Part shown: in pieces, positions 10,758 to 21,916 of the stretch | How the letters are laid out: each line of letters begins with the position of its first letter | How positions within the stretch are numbered: the stretch's first letter is position 1 | Source: Nesterenkonia sandarakina | Lineage (GTDB): Bacteria > Actinomycetota > Actinomycetes > Actinomycetales > Micrococcaceae | Length of the DNA: 64,000 nucleotides | Reading direction: 5' to 3' | Assembly: GCF_013410215.1 (NCBI RefSeq) | Contig: NZ_JACCFQ010000001.1 | Location: forward strand, 2,604,001-2,668,000 | The notes under the pieces: model-generated | Databases searched by the model: none | The model's input: the letters and a program-made list of their open reading frames with translations, nothing else | What the model was told of the DNA's origin: nothing | Made by a program: the position numbers and the translations under genes

Positions 10758-11902
10758 AGTTCCCGATGAATATGATCGAAGCCTTTCGCAACAACCTGCC
10801 CACGCGCATCACCCGCGCCACCCAGGTGGTGGCCTGGGCGACGCTGGTCAGCAACATCGCCATCATCCTCACCGGAGGCGCGGTCCGGCTGACCGCCTCC
10901 GGGCTCGGCTGTCCGGAGTGGCCGCGCTGCACCCCGGAGTCCTGGGTCGCAACCCAGGAGATGGGACTGCACGGCGCCATCGAGTTCGGAAACCGGCTGT
11001 TGACCTACGTGCTGGTGCTGATCTGCGCGCTGATGTTCTTCGCGCTGCTGCGGCTGCGGCGCAGTCACCGTGCGCTGTTCCGGATGAGCCTGGTGATCCT
11101 GGCCGGGATCCCGCTGCAGGCCGTCATCGGGGGCATCACGGTGTGGACGAACCTGAACCCCTGGATCGTGGGGCTGCACTTCCTGCTCTCCGCGGCGCTG
11201 GTCATGGTCTCCACCATGCTGCTGAATCGGATCCGCCTGGAGCGGCGGGTGGCCCGCGAAGCCGGTCAGGACGCCGGCCAGCAGGCGGGCATGGACGCCA
11301 CTCAGAGCGCCACCGCGGCCTCCGACGCGGGGTCCGGCCCGGAGTTCCAGACCAGCTCCGCCGCTGGGACTGCGGCAGACCGCGACGGCGTGGCCGGGAT
11401 CCGGATGAGCCACGGCCCCTCCGACGCAGTGACCTCAGCGATGGCCCCGGTGATCCTGATCTCGACCTGGGTCTCGGTCTTCCTGGGCACTGTGGTCACC
11501 GGAACCGGCCCGCACGCCGGGGACCCCGGGTCGCCGCGGCATCTCTTCGACCCGGACCTGGTGACCCGGATGCATGTGGTCCCGGTCTACGTGCTGTGCT
11601 TCGCAGCGATCGCGCTTCTGGTGCGCCAGCATCAAATCGGCGCCGCGGCGAACCAGCGGCGCAGCGCCTGGGGACTCTTCGTCATCATCATCGCCCAGGG
11701 CGTCATCGGATACGTCCAGCACTTCACCGGGCTGCCGGTCCTGCTCGTCGGGCTGCACATGCTGGGATCGGCGCTGCTGGTGGTCACCGCCACCGCGGTC
11801 TTCGACAGCTACCGCGCCCGGTATCGCACCCGGGGCCTCTCCCAGGCTCCGGCCGAGCCGGCCGGCCAGCCGGGACTTGCTCAGCCCAGCCGCGCCAGCT
11901 GA
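10754..11902 (+). CDS. ctaA: Heme A synthase (CtaA/COX15)
   Basis: It oxidises heme O to heme A for cytochrome aa3 oxidase in the membrane. The N-terminal block RLTASGLGCPEWPRC contains the conserved GLGCPEWP motif with paired cysteines, and later blocks such as TGTGPHAGD (second half) are typical. The protein is 382 residues, longer than the usual ~310. The excess is a hydrophilic, low-complexity stretch (about residues 170-230) between the two four-helix halves. The 3' end overlaps the convergent peroxiredoxin gene by 22 bases. Confidence 0.93.
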   Translation: MKFPMNMIEAFRNNLPTRITRATQVVAWATLVSNIAIILTGGAVRLTASGLGCPEWPRCTPESWVATQEMGLHGAIEFGNRLLTYVLVLICALMFFALLRLRRSHRALFRMSLVILAGIPLQAVIGGITVWTNLNPWIVGLHFLLSAALVMVSTMLLNRIRLERRVAREAGQDAGQQAGMDATQSATAASDAGSGPEFQTSSAAGTAADRDGVAGIRMSHGPSDAVTSAMAPVILISTWVSVFLGTVVTGTGPHAGDPGSPRHLFDPDLVTRMHVVPVYVLCFAAIALLVRQHQIGAAANQRRSAWGLFVIIIAQGVIGYVQHFTGLPVLLVGLHMLGSALLVVTATAVFDSYRARYRTRGLSQAPAEPAGQPGLAQPSRAS

Positions 11903-12426
11903 ACCAGGGTCGCGTCGAGATCCCGCGTCTGAGTTGCGGGAACCGAGTCGACTTTCGCCAGGCGCAGCTCTGAGTCCAACAGGAAGCTGATGCGCTGGGC
12001 TGCCCCGGTGACCGGATCGAAGGCGCCGTAGCGCTGGGCGATCTCGCCGTGCGGCCAGAAGTCACTGACCAGATCGAAGCCCAGCTCACCGGCCCGGGAG
12101 GCAGGGTCGGAATCAGGCGCAGGGTCGGAATCAGGTGCCGGGTCGGCCCGGTCCTCGGAGCGCAGCATCTCGGCGTAGGCGCGCAGACTGTGGATCGGGT
12201 CGCAGCTGATGGCCAGTACGCGCGCCGAGGTCTCACGGATGCTGCCTCGGCGCGCCGTGAGGGCCTGCAGCTCGGAATCACAGACCCGGCTGAAGGCGAA
12301 GGGGTAGAACAGCAGCAGCACCGGTGTGCCACGGAGCTGATCGAGCTCGAGCACCTCCCCGTGCTGGGTGCGCCCCGAGAATCCCGGCGCCGGCTCGCCG
12401 ATCCTCGGGAGCCGCGAGGCGGTCAC
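11881..12426 (-). CDS. AhpE-like peroxiredoxin
   Basis: A thiol peroxidase of the AhpE/BCP group, 181 residues from a GTG that overlaps the upstream stop (GTGA). The peroxidatic cysteine is Cys49 in YPFAFSRVCDSEL; the usual threonine three residues before the cysteine is a serine here. A second cysteine is in ISCDP (Cys75). Residues 96-107 are a duplicated six-residue acidic unit (DPAPDS) encoded by an 18-bp tandem repeat, within a loop absent from the compact family core. The gene pair DUF3052-AhpE beside aceE matches the mycobacterial order (Rv2238c-Rv2239c-aceE). Confidence 0.85.
   Translation of the reverse strand: MTASRLPRIGEPAPGFSGRTQHGEVLELDQLRGTPVLLLFYPFAFSRVCDSELQALTARRGSIRETSARVLAISCDPIHSLRAYAEMLRSEDRADPAPDSDPAPDSDPASRAGELGFDLVSDFWPHGEIAQRYGAFDPVTGAAQRISFLLDSELRLAKVDSVPATQTRDLDATLVQLARLG
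12101..12136. repeat. 18-bp tandem duplication inside the peroxiredoxin gene
   Basis: Two copies of an 18-bp unit (12101-12118 and 12119-12136) differ only at the last base; a diverged partial copy follows. The repeat is in frame and encodes two acidic Asp-Pro units, so copy-number change would lengthen the loop without breaking the gene. Confidence 0.85.
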
Positions 12427-12899
12427 TGCTTCTTGCGGCCCATCAGCCGGGTGGCGGCCCAGTGGGTGCTCACTCCGGCGGAGGAGGTGACATGGAGTCC
12501 GGCGTTCGGCGCCGCGTCCTGGATCTCCACCGGCGCGACGTAACCCTCGCGACCCGACCGTGGGGTCAGCAGCCACAGCACGCCGCCCTCGTCCAGGGTG
12601 GCCAGGGCGTCCACCAGCGCGTCCGTGAGGTCATCGTCGCCGTCTCGGAACCAGACCAGCACGGCGTCGACGACCTCTTGGACGTCCTCGTCGAGCAGCT
12701 CCTCGTCGAGGAGGTCCTCCAGACGGTCACGGAAGTCGTCGTCGACGTCCTCATCCACACCGATCTCCTGGACCAGCGAGTCGGGCTTGAGCCCGAGCTC
12801 CTGGAGCAGGTCGCCGAGCGAGACGACGTTGGTTCCGGCGTCGTTCTTGTGGTCCGTCGCGATGCCCGACGGATCCTCGGCTGCAGAAGCCTGACTCAC
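12423..12899 (-). CDS. DUF3052 family protein
   Basis: A 158-residue protein of unknown function that is widespread in actinobacteria and usually sits beside aceE. Residues about 20-100 are rich in Asp/Glu and Leu (EELLDEDVQEVVDAVLVW). The C-terminal part (GVLWLLTPRSGREGYVAPVEIQDAAPNAGL) is the conserved core. The GTG at 12899 has GGAAGGGAAC upstream and is preferred to the in-frame start at 12950. It is divergent from aceE across a 247-base intergenic region. Confidence 0.85.
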   Translation of the reverse strand: MSQASAAEDPSGIATDHKNDAGTNVVSLGDLLQELGLKPDSLVQEIGVDEDVDDDFRDRLEDLLDEELLDEDVQEVVDAVLVWFRDGDDDLTDALVDALATLDEGGVLWLLTPRSGREGYVAPVEIQDAAPNAGLHVTSSAGVSTHWAATRLMGRKKQ

Positions 12900-13146
12900 C
12901 TGAGGTTCCCTTCCTCTTTCATTAGCGTCTGGAGCGCGGCTCCTCCGCAAGGGAAGGGGCCGCCACCAGCAACGTTACGCGGACCCCTGTCGGTTCGGGA
13001 AGTGCGACACCACCTGAGCGGGTAGAGTTGAGCTGAAATTCGGCCGCCAAACAACCGGCGGCAGATGACCTTGTGGGTCCCGCCCGTGGCACATCCCTGT
13101 CTGCGGAGCGCATGACCCGCCACCCTTACCCCTTGAGAGGTGACCC
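12900..13146. other. Divergent promoter region between DUF3052 gene and aceE
   Basis: This 247-base gap must hold promoters for both directions. A TAGAGT hexamer at 13021-13026 fits a -10 for aceE, but no convincing -35 accompanies it. The aceE ribosome site GAGAGGTG is at 13135-13142. I see no RNA gene or long dyad here. Confidence 0.4.
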
Positions 13147-15885
<2,739 letters not shown>

Positions 15886-15924
15886 TCCCCACCACCCCGG
15901 CTGAGCCGGGGCGGAGATGAGCAC

Positions 15925-15960
15925 CAGAAGGGCCCGGAGCAGCAGCTCCGGGCCCTTCTG
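15925..15960 (+). terminator. Terminator-like hairpin after aceE
   Basis: A perfect 16-bp stem with a 4-base loop begins CAGAAGGGCCCGGAGC and ends CTTCTG, 40 bases after the aceE stop. No T-run follows, which is common for high-GC actinobacterial terminators. Confidence 0.8.
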
Positions 15961-16077
15961 CGTCGCTGGGGTCATGACGCCGGGCCCTGCTGCGTTGCTG
16001 GGCCGCACCGTGGCGCGGACCGCCTCGCGGAGTGCCGCAGGCCCCTGATCAGCCCTCCACCACCCTCGGATCGGTGT

Positions 16078-16094
16078 TTGTAGGGATCGCACAA
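16078..16094. promoter_or_regulatory. Imperfect FasR-type dyad upstream of its own gene
   Basis: TTGTAGG-GAT-CGCACAA has the same left half-site and 3-base spacing as the perfect dyad ahead of fabD. Only four of seven right-arm positions match. It lies 38 bases before the regulator's ATG. Confidence 0.45.
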
Positions 16095-16131
16095 CTGGCG
16101 GGTCACCGGCACACGCCCTAGGCTCCAGAGC

Positions 16132-17307
16132 ATGACTGCATCTGCTCCGACGACACCAGGGCCCGTACCGGTCTCCTGGGAGGCCCTGGAGGTGCTCCGC
16201 TCCGACGCGGGCAACCTCACCCACGAGGTCAACTGCCATCTGGAAGAGACCCTCACCTGGTACCGCCAGCTGAGCACCGATGAGCGCGCCTCGCTGCGCC
16301 TGATCGCCCAGCGCGGCATCGGGGGGCTGATCACGTGGCTGGAGAACCCGTCCTCACGCTCGCTGCCCCTGGTCAACGAACTGCTCGGCAGCGCCCCGAC
16401 CGACCTGATGCGCACCATCTCGCTGCAGCGCGCGCTGCAGCTGATCCGCAGCATCGTCGAAGCCGTGGAGCAGCGACTGCCCGGCCTGGTCCCGGCCCAG
16501 GATCAGCAGCTGATGCTCGAGGCGGTGCTGCGCTACTCCCGTGAGGTCGCCTTCGCGATCGCGGACGTCTACGCGCGCGCCGCAGAGTCCCGCGGGGCAT
16601 GGGATTCCCGCCTGGAGGCGCTCCTGGTGGACGCGGTGCTGCGCGGGGAGCCTGCGGAGCAGATCGCCTCCCGGGCCGCGGCCGTGGGGTGGCGCAGCCA
16701 CGAGGGGGTCGTCGTCGTCGTCGGGGAGGCCCCGGAACAGGCCGACGCCGTGTTCATCTCGCAGCTGCGCCGGCAGTGTGTGCGCTTCTCCGCCGATGCT
16801 GTCGTCGGGGTCCACGGTGACCGGCTGATCCTGCTCCTGGGCCGGGTCACCGAGCTCGAGGCGGGCCTGGAGCGGATCATCCCGCGCTTCGGCGCCGGCC
16901 AGGTGGTCTTCGCCAGCTTCGCTGGGTCGATCAGCCAGGCACACGCCAGCGCACAGTCGGCCTTCATCGGGTTCGGCGCCGCGGGCGCCTGGACCTCCGC
17001 CCCGCGCCCGGTCGCCGCGGAGGACCTGCTTCCGGAACGGGCGCTGTGCGGGGACGAGACCGCGAAGACCGCGCTGCGCGAGAGCATCTTCGAGGTGCTC
17101 CGCGCGGCCGGGAACGGGCTGCTCGAGACCGTCACGGCTTACCTGGAGGCCGGCCACTCGCTTGAGGCCACGGCGCGCGAGCTCTTCGTCCACACCAACA
17201 CTGTGCGCTACCGGCTTCGCCGGGTCACGGATGTCACCGGGTGGGACCCGGTGAACCCGCGAGACGCCTACGTGCTGCAGACCGCCCTCGCCGTAGGACG
17301 CCTCTGA
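16132..17307 (+). CDS. fasR: PucR-type transcriptional regulator of fatty-acid synthesis (FasR-like)
   Basis: A 391-residue regulator with a C-terminal PucR-type helix-turn-helix (about residues 341-373: HSLEATARELFVHTNTVRYR). The central region is a GGDEF-like/CdaR-type sensory fold. Its place between aceE and fabD is that of Streptomyces FasR and mycobacterial Rv2242. Streptomyces FasR activates the fabD-H-acpP-fabF operon. This is a different family from the TetR-type FasR of mycobacteria. Related dyads lie before this gene and before fabD. The gene name is given by position and family. Confidence 0.85.
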   Translation: MTASAPTTPGPVPVSWEALEVLRSDAGNLTHEVNCHLEETLTWYRQLSTDERASLRLIAQRGIGGLITWLENPSSRSLPLVNELLGSAPTDLMRTISLQRALQLIRSIVEAVEQRLPGLVPAQDQQLMLEAVLRYSREVAFAIADVYARAAESRGAWDSRLEALLVDAVLRGEPAEQIASRAAAVGWRSHEGVVVVVGEAPEQADAVFISQLRRQCVRFSADAVVGVHGDRLILLLGRVTELEAGLERIIPRFGAGQVVFASFAGSISQAHASAQSAFIGFGAAGAWTSAPRPVAAEDLLPERALCGDETAKTALRESIFEVLRAAGNGLLETVTAYLEAGHSLEATARELFVHTNTVRYRLRRVTDVTGWDPVNPRDAYVLQTALAVGRL

Positions 17308-17314
17308 CCACGCG

Positions 17315-17331
17315 TTGTAGGGTACCTACAA
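17315..17331. promoter_or_regulatory. Perfect 17-bp dyad upstream of fabD, candidate FasR operator
   Basis: TTGTAGG and CCTACAA flank GTA, 68 bases upstream of the fabD start. The position suits an activator site near a promoter or a repressor site overlapping it. The imperfect relative ahead of the regulator gene supports a shared operator. Confidence 0.6.
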
Positions 17332-17398
17332 ACGCCACGTGCGAGCTTGGTGAGCCCATGACCGCCGAAAATCAGCCCCCATATGGGAAGTTGGAGTT

Positions 17399-18322
17399 GT
17401 GCTTGCCATAGTTTGCCCCGGACAGGGGTCCCAGACCCAAGGCTTCCTCTCGGAATGGATCCGTGACGACGCCTCCCGCGCCGCACTTGACACCTACTCC
17501 CAGCACTCCGGCACCGACCTGGTCACCCACGGAACCGTCTCTGACTCCGAGACGATCCGAGACACCGCCGTCGCTCAGCCGCTGATCGTGGCGGCCTCCC
17601 TGCTCAGCGCCTCCGCGCTGGACCTCTCGGCGCTGAACCCGGAGCGGGTGCTCTTTGCGGGACACTCCGTGGGAGAGGTTCCCGCCGCGGTCCTGGCCGG
17701 GGTGCTCACCCATCAGCAGGCGCTGGAGTTCATCAAGGTACGGGCTACCTCCATGGCGGCCGCAGCAGCCGCGGTGCCCACCTCCATGGCGGCCGTGGTC
17801 GGCGGGGCAGAGGACGAGGTCCGGCAGGCGATCGCCGACGCCGGGCTGACCCCCGCCAACGCCAACGGCCCGGGGCAGATCGTCGCGGCCGGGGAGCTGG
17901 ACAAGCTCGCCGCGCTCGAGGCCAACCCACCGACTCGCGCCCGGGTGATCCCGCTCACGGTGGCCGGCGCGTTCCACACCGACTTCATGGCTCCCGCGCA
18001 GCAGTCCCTCGCCGCCGCCGCAGCCGAGTTCACGGTCACCGATCCCCGCCACCGGCTGATCTCCAACCGCGACGGCGGCTATGTCACCTCTGGAGAAGAG
18101 GTCCTGCAGCGCCTGGTGGATCAGGTGACCCGACCGGTGCGCTGGGACCTGTGCATGGAGACCATGGCAGACGCCGAGGTCACCGGCGTCCTGGAGCTGC
18201 TGCCCGGCGGCACGCTCACTGGCCTGGCCAAACGCGGGCTCAAGGGCGTGAAGTCCCTGGCCGTGAAGACTCCCGCAGACATCGACGCCGCTGCGGAATT
18301 CATCGCCGAGCATGCGGGTTGA
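17399..18322 (+). CDS. fabD: Malonyl-CoA:ACP transacylase
   Basis: Loads malonyl groups onto ACP for type II fatty-acid synthesis. The 307-residue protein has the nucleophile motif GHSVGE (serine near residue 90), PGQGSQ at the N-terminus and the catalytic histidine in AFHTDFMAPA (about residue 193). Translation starts at GTG 17399. It is the first gene of fabD-fabH-acpP-fabF. Confidence 0.96.
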   Translation: MLAIVCPGQGSQTQGFLSEWIRDDASRAALDTYSQHSGTDLVTHGTVSDSETIRDTAVAQPLIVAASLLSASALDLSALNPERVLFAGHSVGEVPAAVLAGVLTHQQALEFIKVRATSMAAAAAAVPTSMAAVVGGAEDEVRQAIADAGLTPANANGPGQIVAAGELDKLAALEANPPTRARVIPLTVAGAFHTDFMAPAQQSLAAAAAEFTVTDPRHRLISNRDGGYVTSGEEVLQRLVDQVTRPVRWDLCMETMADAEVTGVLELLPGGTLTGLAKRGLKGVKSLAVKTPADIDAAAEFIAEHAG

Positions 18323-18328
18323 GCCGAA

Positions 18329-18349
18329 GGGCCCGTGCTCCACGGGCCC
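18329..18349 (+). other. Intercistronic hairpin fabD-fabH
   Basis: GGGCCCGTG (18329-18337) and CACGGGCCC (18341-18349) form a perfect 9-bp stem with a CTC loop, seven bases after the fabD stop. No T-run follows. Confidence 0.55.
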
Positions 18350-18415
18350 ACAGACCCCCTGCTCCGGCGACCCCGCCGGGCAGCTGCCCGCCCATGACCT
18401 ATGAAGGACGTTGAC

Positions 18416-19468
18416 GTGACTCCAGCTCTGAAGCAGCCCACCGCCATAGCGGGCACCCGTGTCATGGGCCTGGGTGCCTATCGTCCCGACGTCGTGATCG
18501 ACAACGAGCAGATCTGCCAGTGGATCGACTCCTCCGACGAATGGATCCAGAAGCGCACGGGCATCAAGACCCGGCACCGCGCCCCGCGCGAGGTCTCCGT
18601 GGTGGACATGGCCGAAGGTGCCGCCCGGGAGGCGCTGGAGCACGCCGGGATCTCCGGGGATCAGCTCGGCGGAGTCATCGTCGCCACCGTCACGCATCCC
18701 TTCGCAACCCCCTCAGCGGCCGCCGACCTCGCGCACCGCCTCGGCGCCACCCCGGCGGCGGCGTTCGACGTCTCCGCGGCCTGCGCCGGGTACTGCTACG
18801 GAATCGGACAGGCCGACGCCATGGTGCGCGCCGGGCTCTCCCGCTACGTCCTGGTCGTGGGCGTGGAGAAGCTCTCGGACTTCATCGACAACCATGAGCG
18901 CACCATCTCCTTCCTCCTCGGCGACGGCGCCGGGGCGGCGATCATCGGTCCCTCCGAGGAACCCGGAATCTCCCCCTCGATCCTCGGCTCCAACGGCGAG
19001 AAGTGGGAAGCCGTGGCGATGGACAGCACGCTGCTGAACTTCCGCGACGCCCTGTCTCGGGCGCGGGAGACCCAGGACGCGACCGAGCTGCTCGACGCCG
19101 AGAACCGGTACTGGCCCACGCTGCGCCAGGACGGGCCCACCGTCTTCCGCTGGGCCGTCTGGGAGATGGCGAAGGTGGCTCAGCAGGCGCTGGACGCCGC
19201 CGGGATCACCGCCGATGACCTGGTGGCGTTCGTCCCGCACCAGGCGAACATGCGCATCATCGACGAGATGGTCAAACAATTGAAGCTTCCTGAGCACGTG
19301 AAGGTCGGCCGAGACATCGTGGACGCGGGCAACACCTCCGCGGCCTCGATCCCGCTGGCCATGCACCGTCTGCTCAAGGAGAACCCAGAACTCTCCGGCG
19401 GTCTTGCTCTGCAGATCGGCTTCGGAGCCGGACTGGTCTACGGCACGCAGGTCATCCGGCTGCCCTAG
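18416..19468 (+). CDS. fabH: 3-oxoacyl-ACP synthase III
   Basis: Condenses acyl-CoA primers with malonyl-ACP to start fatty-acid chains. The 350-residue protein keeps the catalytic triad: Cys123 in DVSAACAGYC, His275 in VPHQANMR, Asn306 in DAGNTSAAS. I chose the GTG at 18416 because GAAGGA lies seven bases upstream. The ATG at 18401 (five residues longer) would have that site inside the coding region. In actinobacteria FabH usually prefers branched primers; nothing here tests that. Confidence 0.95.
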   Translation: MTPALKQPTAIAGTRVMGLGAYRPDVVIDNEQICQWIDSSDEWIQKRTGIKTRHRAPREVSVVDMAEGAAREALEHAGISGDQLGGVIVATVTHPFATPSAAADLAHRLGATPAAAFDVSAACAGYCYGIGQADAMVRAGLSRYVLVVGVEKLSDFIDNHERTISFLLGDGAGAAIIGPSEEPGISPSILGSNGEKWEAVAMDSTLLNFRDALSRARETQDATELLDAENRYWPTLRQDGPTVFRWAVWEMAKVAQQALDAAGITADDLVAFVPHQANMRIIDEMVKQLKLPEHVKVGRDIVDAGNTSAASIPLAMHRLLKENPELSGGLALQIGFGAGLVYGTQVIRLP

Positions 19469-19552
19469 ACCCCGGGTCCGGGCCTGCCTGGCAGACCCGG
19501 AGCAGATCCATCGTCAACCCGAAGAACCACCTACAGAAAAGGAGCCGCTGAT

Positions 19553-19798
19553 ATGGCTGACAAGAACGAGATCCTCGCAGGCCTGGCAGAGATCGTGAAC
19601 GAAGAGACCGGCCTGGAGACTGAAGAGGTCCAGTCGGAGAAGTCCTTCACCGAGGACCTGGACATCGACTCGATCTCGATGATGACCATCGTGGTCAACG
19701 CCGAAGAGAAGTTCGACGTCAAGATCCCCGACGAAGAGGTCAAGAACCTGGCCACCGTCGGTGACGCCGTGGACTTCATCGCCAACGCCAAGGGCTGA
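19553..19798 (+). CDS. acpP: Acyl carrier protein
   Basis: An 81-residue acidic carrier protein. The phosphopantetheine site is Ser40 in DIDSISMM. A strong AAAGGAG ribosome site precedes the ATG, consistent with the high expression ACP needs. GC-rich hairpins sit on both sides of the gene. Confidence 0.97.
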   Translation: MADKNEILAGLAEIVNEETGLETEEVQSEKSFTEDLDIDSISMMTIVVNAEEKFDVKIPDEEVKNLATVGDAVDFIANAKG

Positions 19799-19816
19799 TC
19801 CAGCTCTGATCCGAGC

Positions 19817-19848
19817 GGGAGGGCTGCGGCGCAGCGCCGAGCCCTCCC
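19817..19848 (+). terminator. Strong hairpin between acpP and fabF (partial terminator or attenuator)
   Basis: GGGAGGGCT pairs with AGCCCTCCC, and inside it CGGCG pairs with CGCCG around a CAG loop. This gives 14 base pairs with one bulged G. It starts 18 bases after the acpP stop. As fabF follows in the same operon, it probably trims or protects acpP mRNA so ACP exceeds FabF. Confidence 0.6.
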
Positions 19849-19892
19849 CTCCACTCCCCCACCTGCTCTCCCACATTCATTGAGGTAGATCC

Positions 19893-21152
19893 ATGACACG
19901 TCGTCTTGTCATCACCGGTCTCGGCGCCACCACCCCCATCGGCGGCGACGTGCAGACGCTCTGGACCAACGCACTTGCCGGCACGCCCGGGGCCAAGACC
20001 CTGGAGCACGACTGGGTCGAGAAGTACCAGCTGCCGGTGACCTTTGCCGCGGAGGTCTCCATCGAACCGGCCGAGGTGCTCTCCAAGCCCGAGACCCGTC
20101 GGATGGACCGCTCCACGCAGCTGGGCATGGTCGCTGCCCGGCAGGCCTGGGAAGACGCCGGCCTCGGTCGCCCCGGCGATGAAGGCTATGACCTGGACCC
20201 CGAGCGGGTCGCCGTCTCCTTCGCCACCGGCATCGGCGGGGTCTGGACGCTGCTCGACAGCTGGGACACTCTGCGCGAGCGCGGACCGCGCCGGGTGATG
20301 CCGATGACGGTCCCGATGCTGATGCCCAACGGCGCCGCCGGGGCGATCAGCCTCGACCTGGGCGCTCAGGGCGGCGCGCGCACCGCGGTCTCGGCCTGCG
20401 CCTCCGGCGTCGAGGCGTTGGACGTGGCCCTGGAGATGCTGCGCAAGGGCGACGCCGACGTCGTCCTGGCCGGTGGCACAGAGGCCGCCATTCATCCGCT
20501 GCCCATGGCGGCGTTCAGCTCGCTGCAGGCACTCTCCAAGCGCAATGACGACCCCGCAGCGGCGTCCCGACCCTATGACCGGGACCGTGATGGCTTCGTC
20601 ATGGGCGAGGGGGCAGGTGCTCTGGTGGTCGAGACCGAGGAGCACGCGAAGGCTCGCGGCGCGACGATCTATGCCGAGCTGGCCGGATCCGCGATCACCT
20701 CGGACGCACATCACATCACCGCTCCGGACCCGGAAGCGCTGGGGGCTTCGCGTGCCCTGCGCCGGGCGCTGGACTCTGCCGGCGCCGAGCTGGGCGAGGT
20801 CACCCATGTCAATGCTCACGCCACCTCCACCCCGGTCGGTGACAAGCCGGAGTACGCAGCCCTGAAGGCGGTCTTCGGGGACCACCTGGAGAACATCTGC
20901 GTCTCCGCGACGAAGTCCCAGACCGGGCACCTGCTGGGAGCGGCCGGTGCCGTGGAATCAGTGCTGACCGTCAAGGCGCTGCACGAGCGGCGGGCGCCGG
21001 TCACCATCAACCTGGAGCACCAAGACCCGGAGATGCCGCTCGACGTGGTCGCCGGTGAACCGCGCGAGCTCGGAGACCGCCAGCAGGTCGCACTGTGCAA
21101 CTCCTTCGGTTTCGGCGGGCACAACGCCGTGGCCGCGTTTCGCAGCTACTGA
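19893..21152 (+). CDS. fabF: 3-oxoacyl-ACP synthase II
   Basis: The elongation condensing enzyme, 419 residues. The Cys-His-His triad is visible: Cys169 in VSACASGVEAL, His309 in NAHATSTPVGD, His346 in KSQTGHLLGAAGA. It is the last gene of the fab operon and ends before a terminator shared with the convergent DUF3145 gene. Confidence 0.97.
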   Translation: MTRRLVITGLGATTPIGGDVQTLWTNALAGTPGAKTLEHDWVEKYQLPVTFAAEVSIEPAEVLSKPETRRMDRSTQLGMVAARQAWEDAGLGRPGDEGYDLDPERVAVSFATGIGGVWTLLDSWDTLRERGPRRVMPMTVPMLMPNGAAGAISLDLGAQGGARTAVSACASGVEALDVALEMLRKGDADVVLAGGTEAAIHPLPMAAFSSLQALSKRNDDPAAASRPYDRDRDGFVMGEGAGALVVETEEHAKARGATIYAELAGSAITSDAHHITAPDPEALGASRALRRALDSAGAELGEVTHVNAHATSTPVGDKPEYAALKAVFGDHLENICVSATKSQTGHLLGAAGAVESVLTVKALHERRAPVTINLEHQDPEMPLDVVAGEPRELGDRQQVALCNSFGFGGHNAVAAFRSY

Positions 21153-21224
21153 GCCGCTCCACCTCGGCGGAACCGCTCCCCTGCGACGAACCCCGATCCT
21201 CGGCGGCCGCCGCAGCGCAGGAAA

Positions 21225-21267
21225 AGACCCCCGGCCGGAATCCTCAGGGATTCTGACCGGGGGTCTT
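21225..21267. terminator. Terminator between fabF and the convergent DUF3145 gene
   Basis: AAGACCCCCGG (from 21225) pairs with CCGGGGGTCTT (to 21267); the loop contains a smaller GGAATCC/GGATTC pairing. It is flanked by A-rich and CTTCTC sequence, so it can work in both directions. Confidence 0.75.
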
Positions 21268-21409
21268 CTCTGCTTCACGGGGAAGCTGCCGCGGCTGGGA
21301 AGCGATGGCCCCCGAGGGGGGCGCTGGGCGGCAAGTCTGTGTCGGTGCTGGCCGGACGCGGCAGGGCCGGCGGGCTGCGGTGGAGGACGCAAGCCGCGCA
21401 GGCCTCCGC

Positions 21410-21916
21410 TCAGCTGACCACCTGGTGCAGCCAGTGGACCGGTGCTCCCTCTGCCGCGTGGCGGAAGGACTCGAGCTCCTCGTCCCAGGCCTCACCCAGG
21501 GCCAGGGAGAGCTCCTGATAGACCACGGAGGGGTCGCCGGCGCCCATCTCGTAGGCGTAGCGGATCCGATCCTCGGACACCACGATATTGCCGTGCACAT
21601 CGGTGGTGGCGTGGAAGATGCCCAGCTCAGGCGTGTGCGACCAGCGTCCGCCGTCGCAGCCGGGCGAGGGGTCCTCGGTGACTTCGAAACGCAGATGGTT
21701 CACCGCGCGCAGCGCAGAGGCCAGCGTGGCACCGAGTCCAGCGGGGCCCTCCCAGGAGAGCTCCGCGCGGAAGTCACCGGGCGCGGCAGGCTGAGGGTGC
21801 CATGTGAAATCCACTCGGGAGTCGACCGCCGAGGACACCGCCCATTCGACATGAGGGCAGAGCGCGGCGGGCGCCGAATGGATGTGAAGCACACCTCGGG
21901 CCGTATTTTGAGACAT
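21410..21916 (-). CDS. DUF3145 family protein
   Basis: A 168-residue actinobacterial protein of unknown function, often beside fabF. Tryptophan-rich conserved segments include FTWHPQP, GGRWSHTPELGIFH and the C-terminal GEAWDEELESFRHAAEG. The ATG at 21916 has GGAGG six bases upstream; the ATG at 21922 directly abuts that site and is less likely. It is 147 bases downstream of xerC. No catalytic motif is recognisable. Confidence 0.85.
   Translation of the reverse strand: MSQNTARGVLHIHSAPAALCPHVEWAVSSAVDSRVDFTWHPQPAAPGDFRAELSWEGPAGLGATLASALRAVNHLRFEVTEDPSPGCDGGRWSHTPELGIFHATTDVHGNIVVSEDRIRYAYEMGAGDPSVVYQELSLALGEAWDEELESFRHAAEGAPVHWLHQVVS

Noticed and set aside
15925-15960. Hairpin after aceE considered as a regulatory RNA or repeat element
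   Set aside because: It is a simple perfect stem-loop next to a stop codon at the end of a transcription unit; terminator is the simpler reading.
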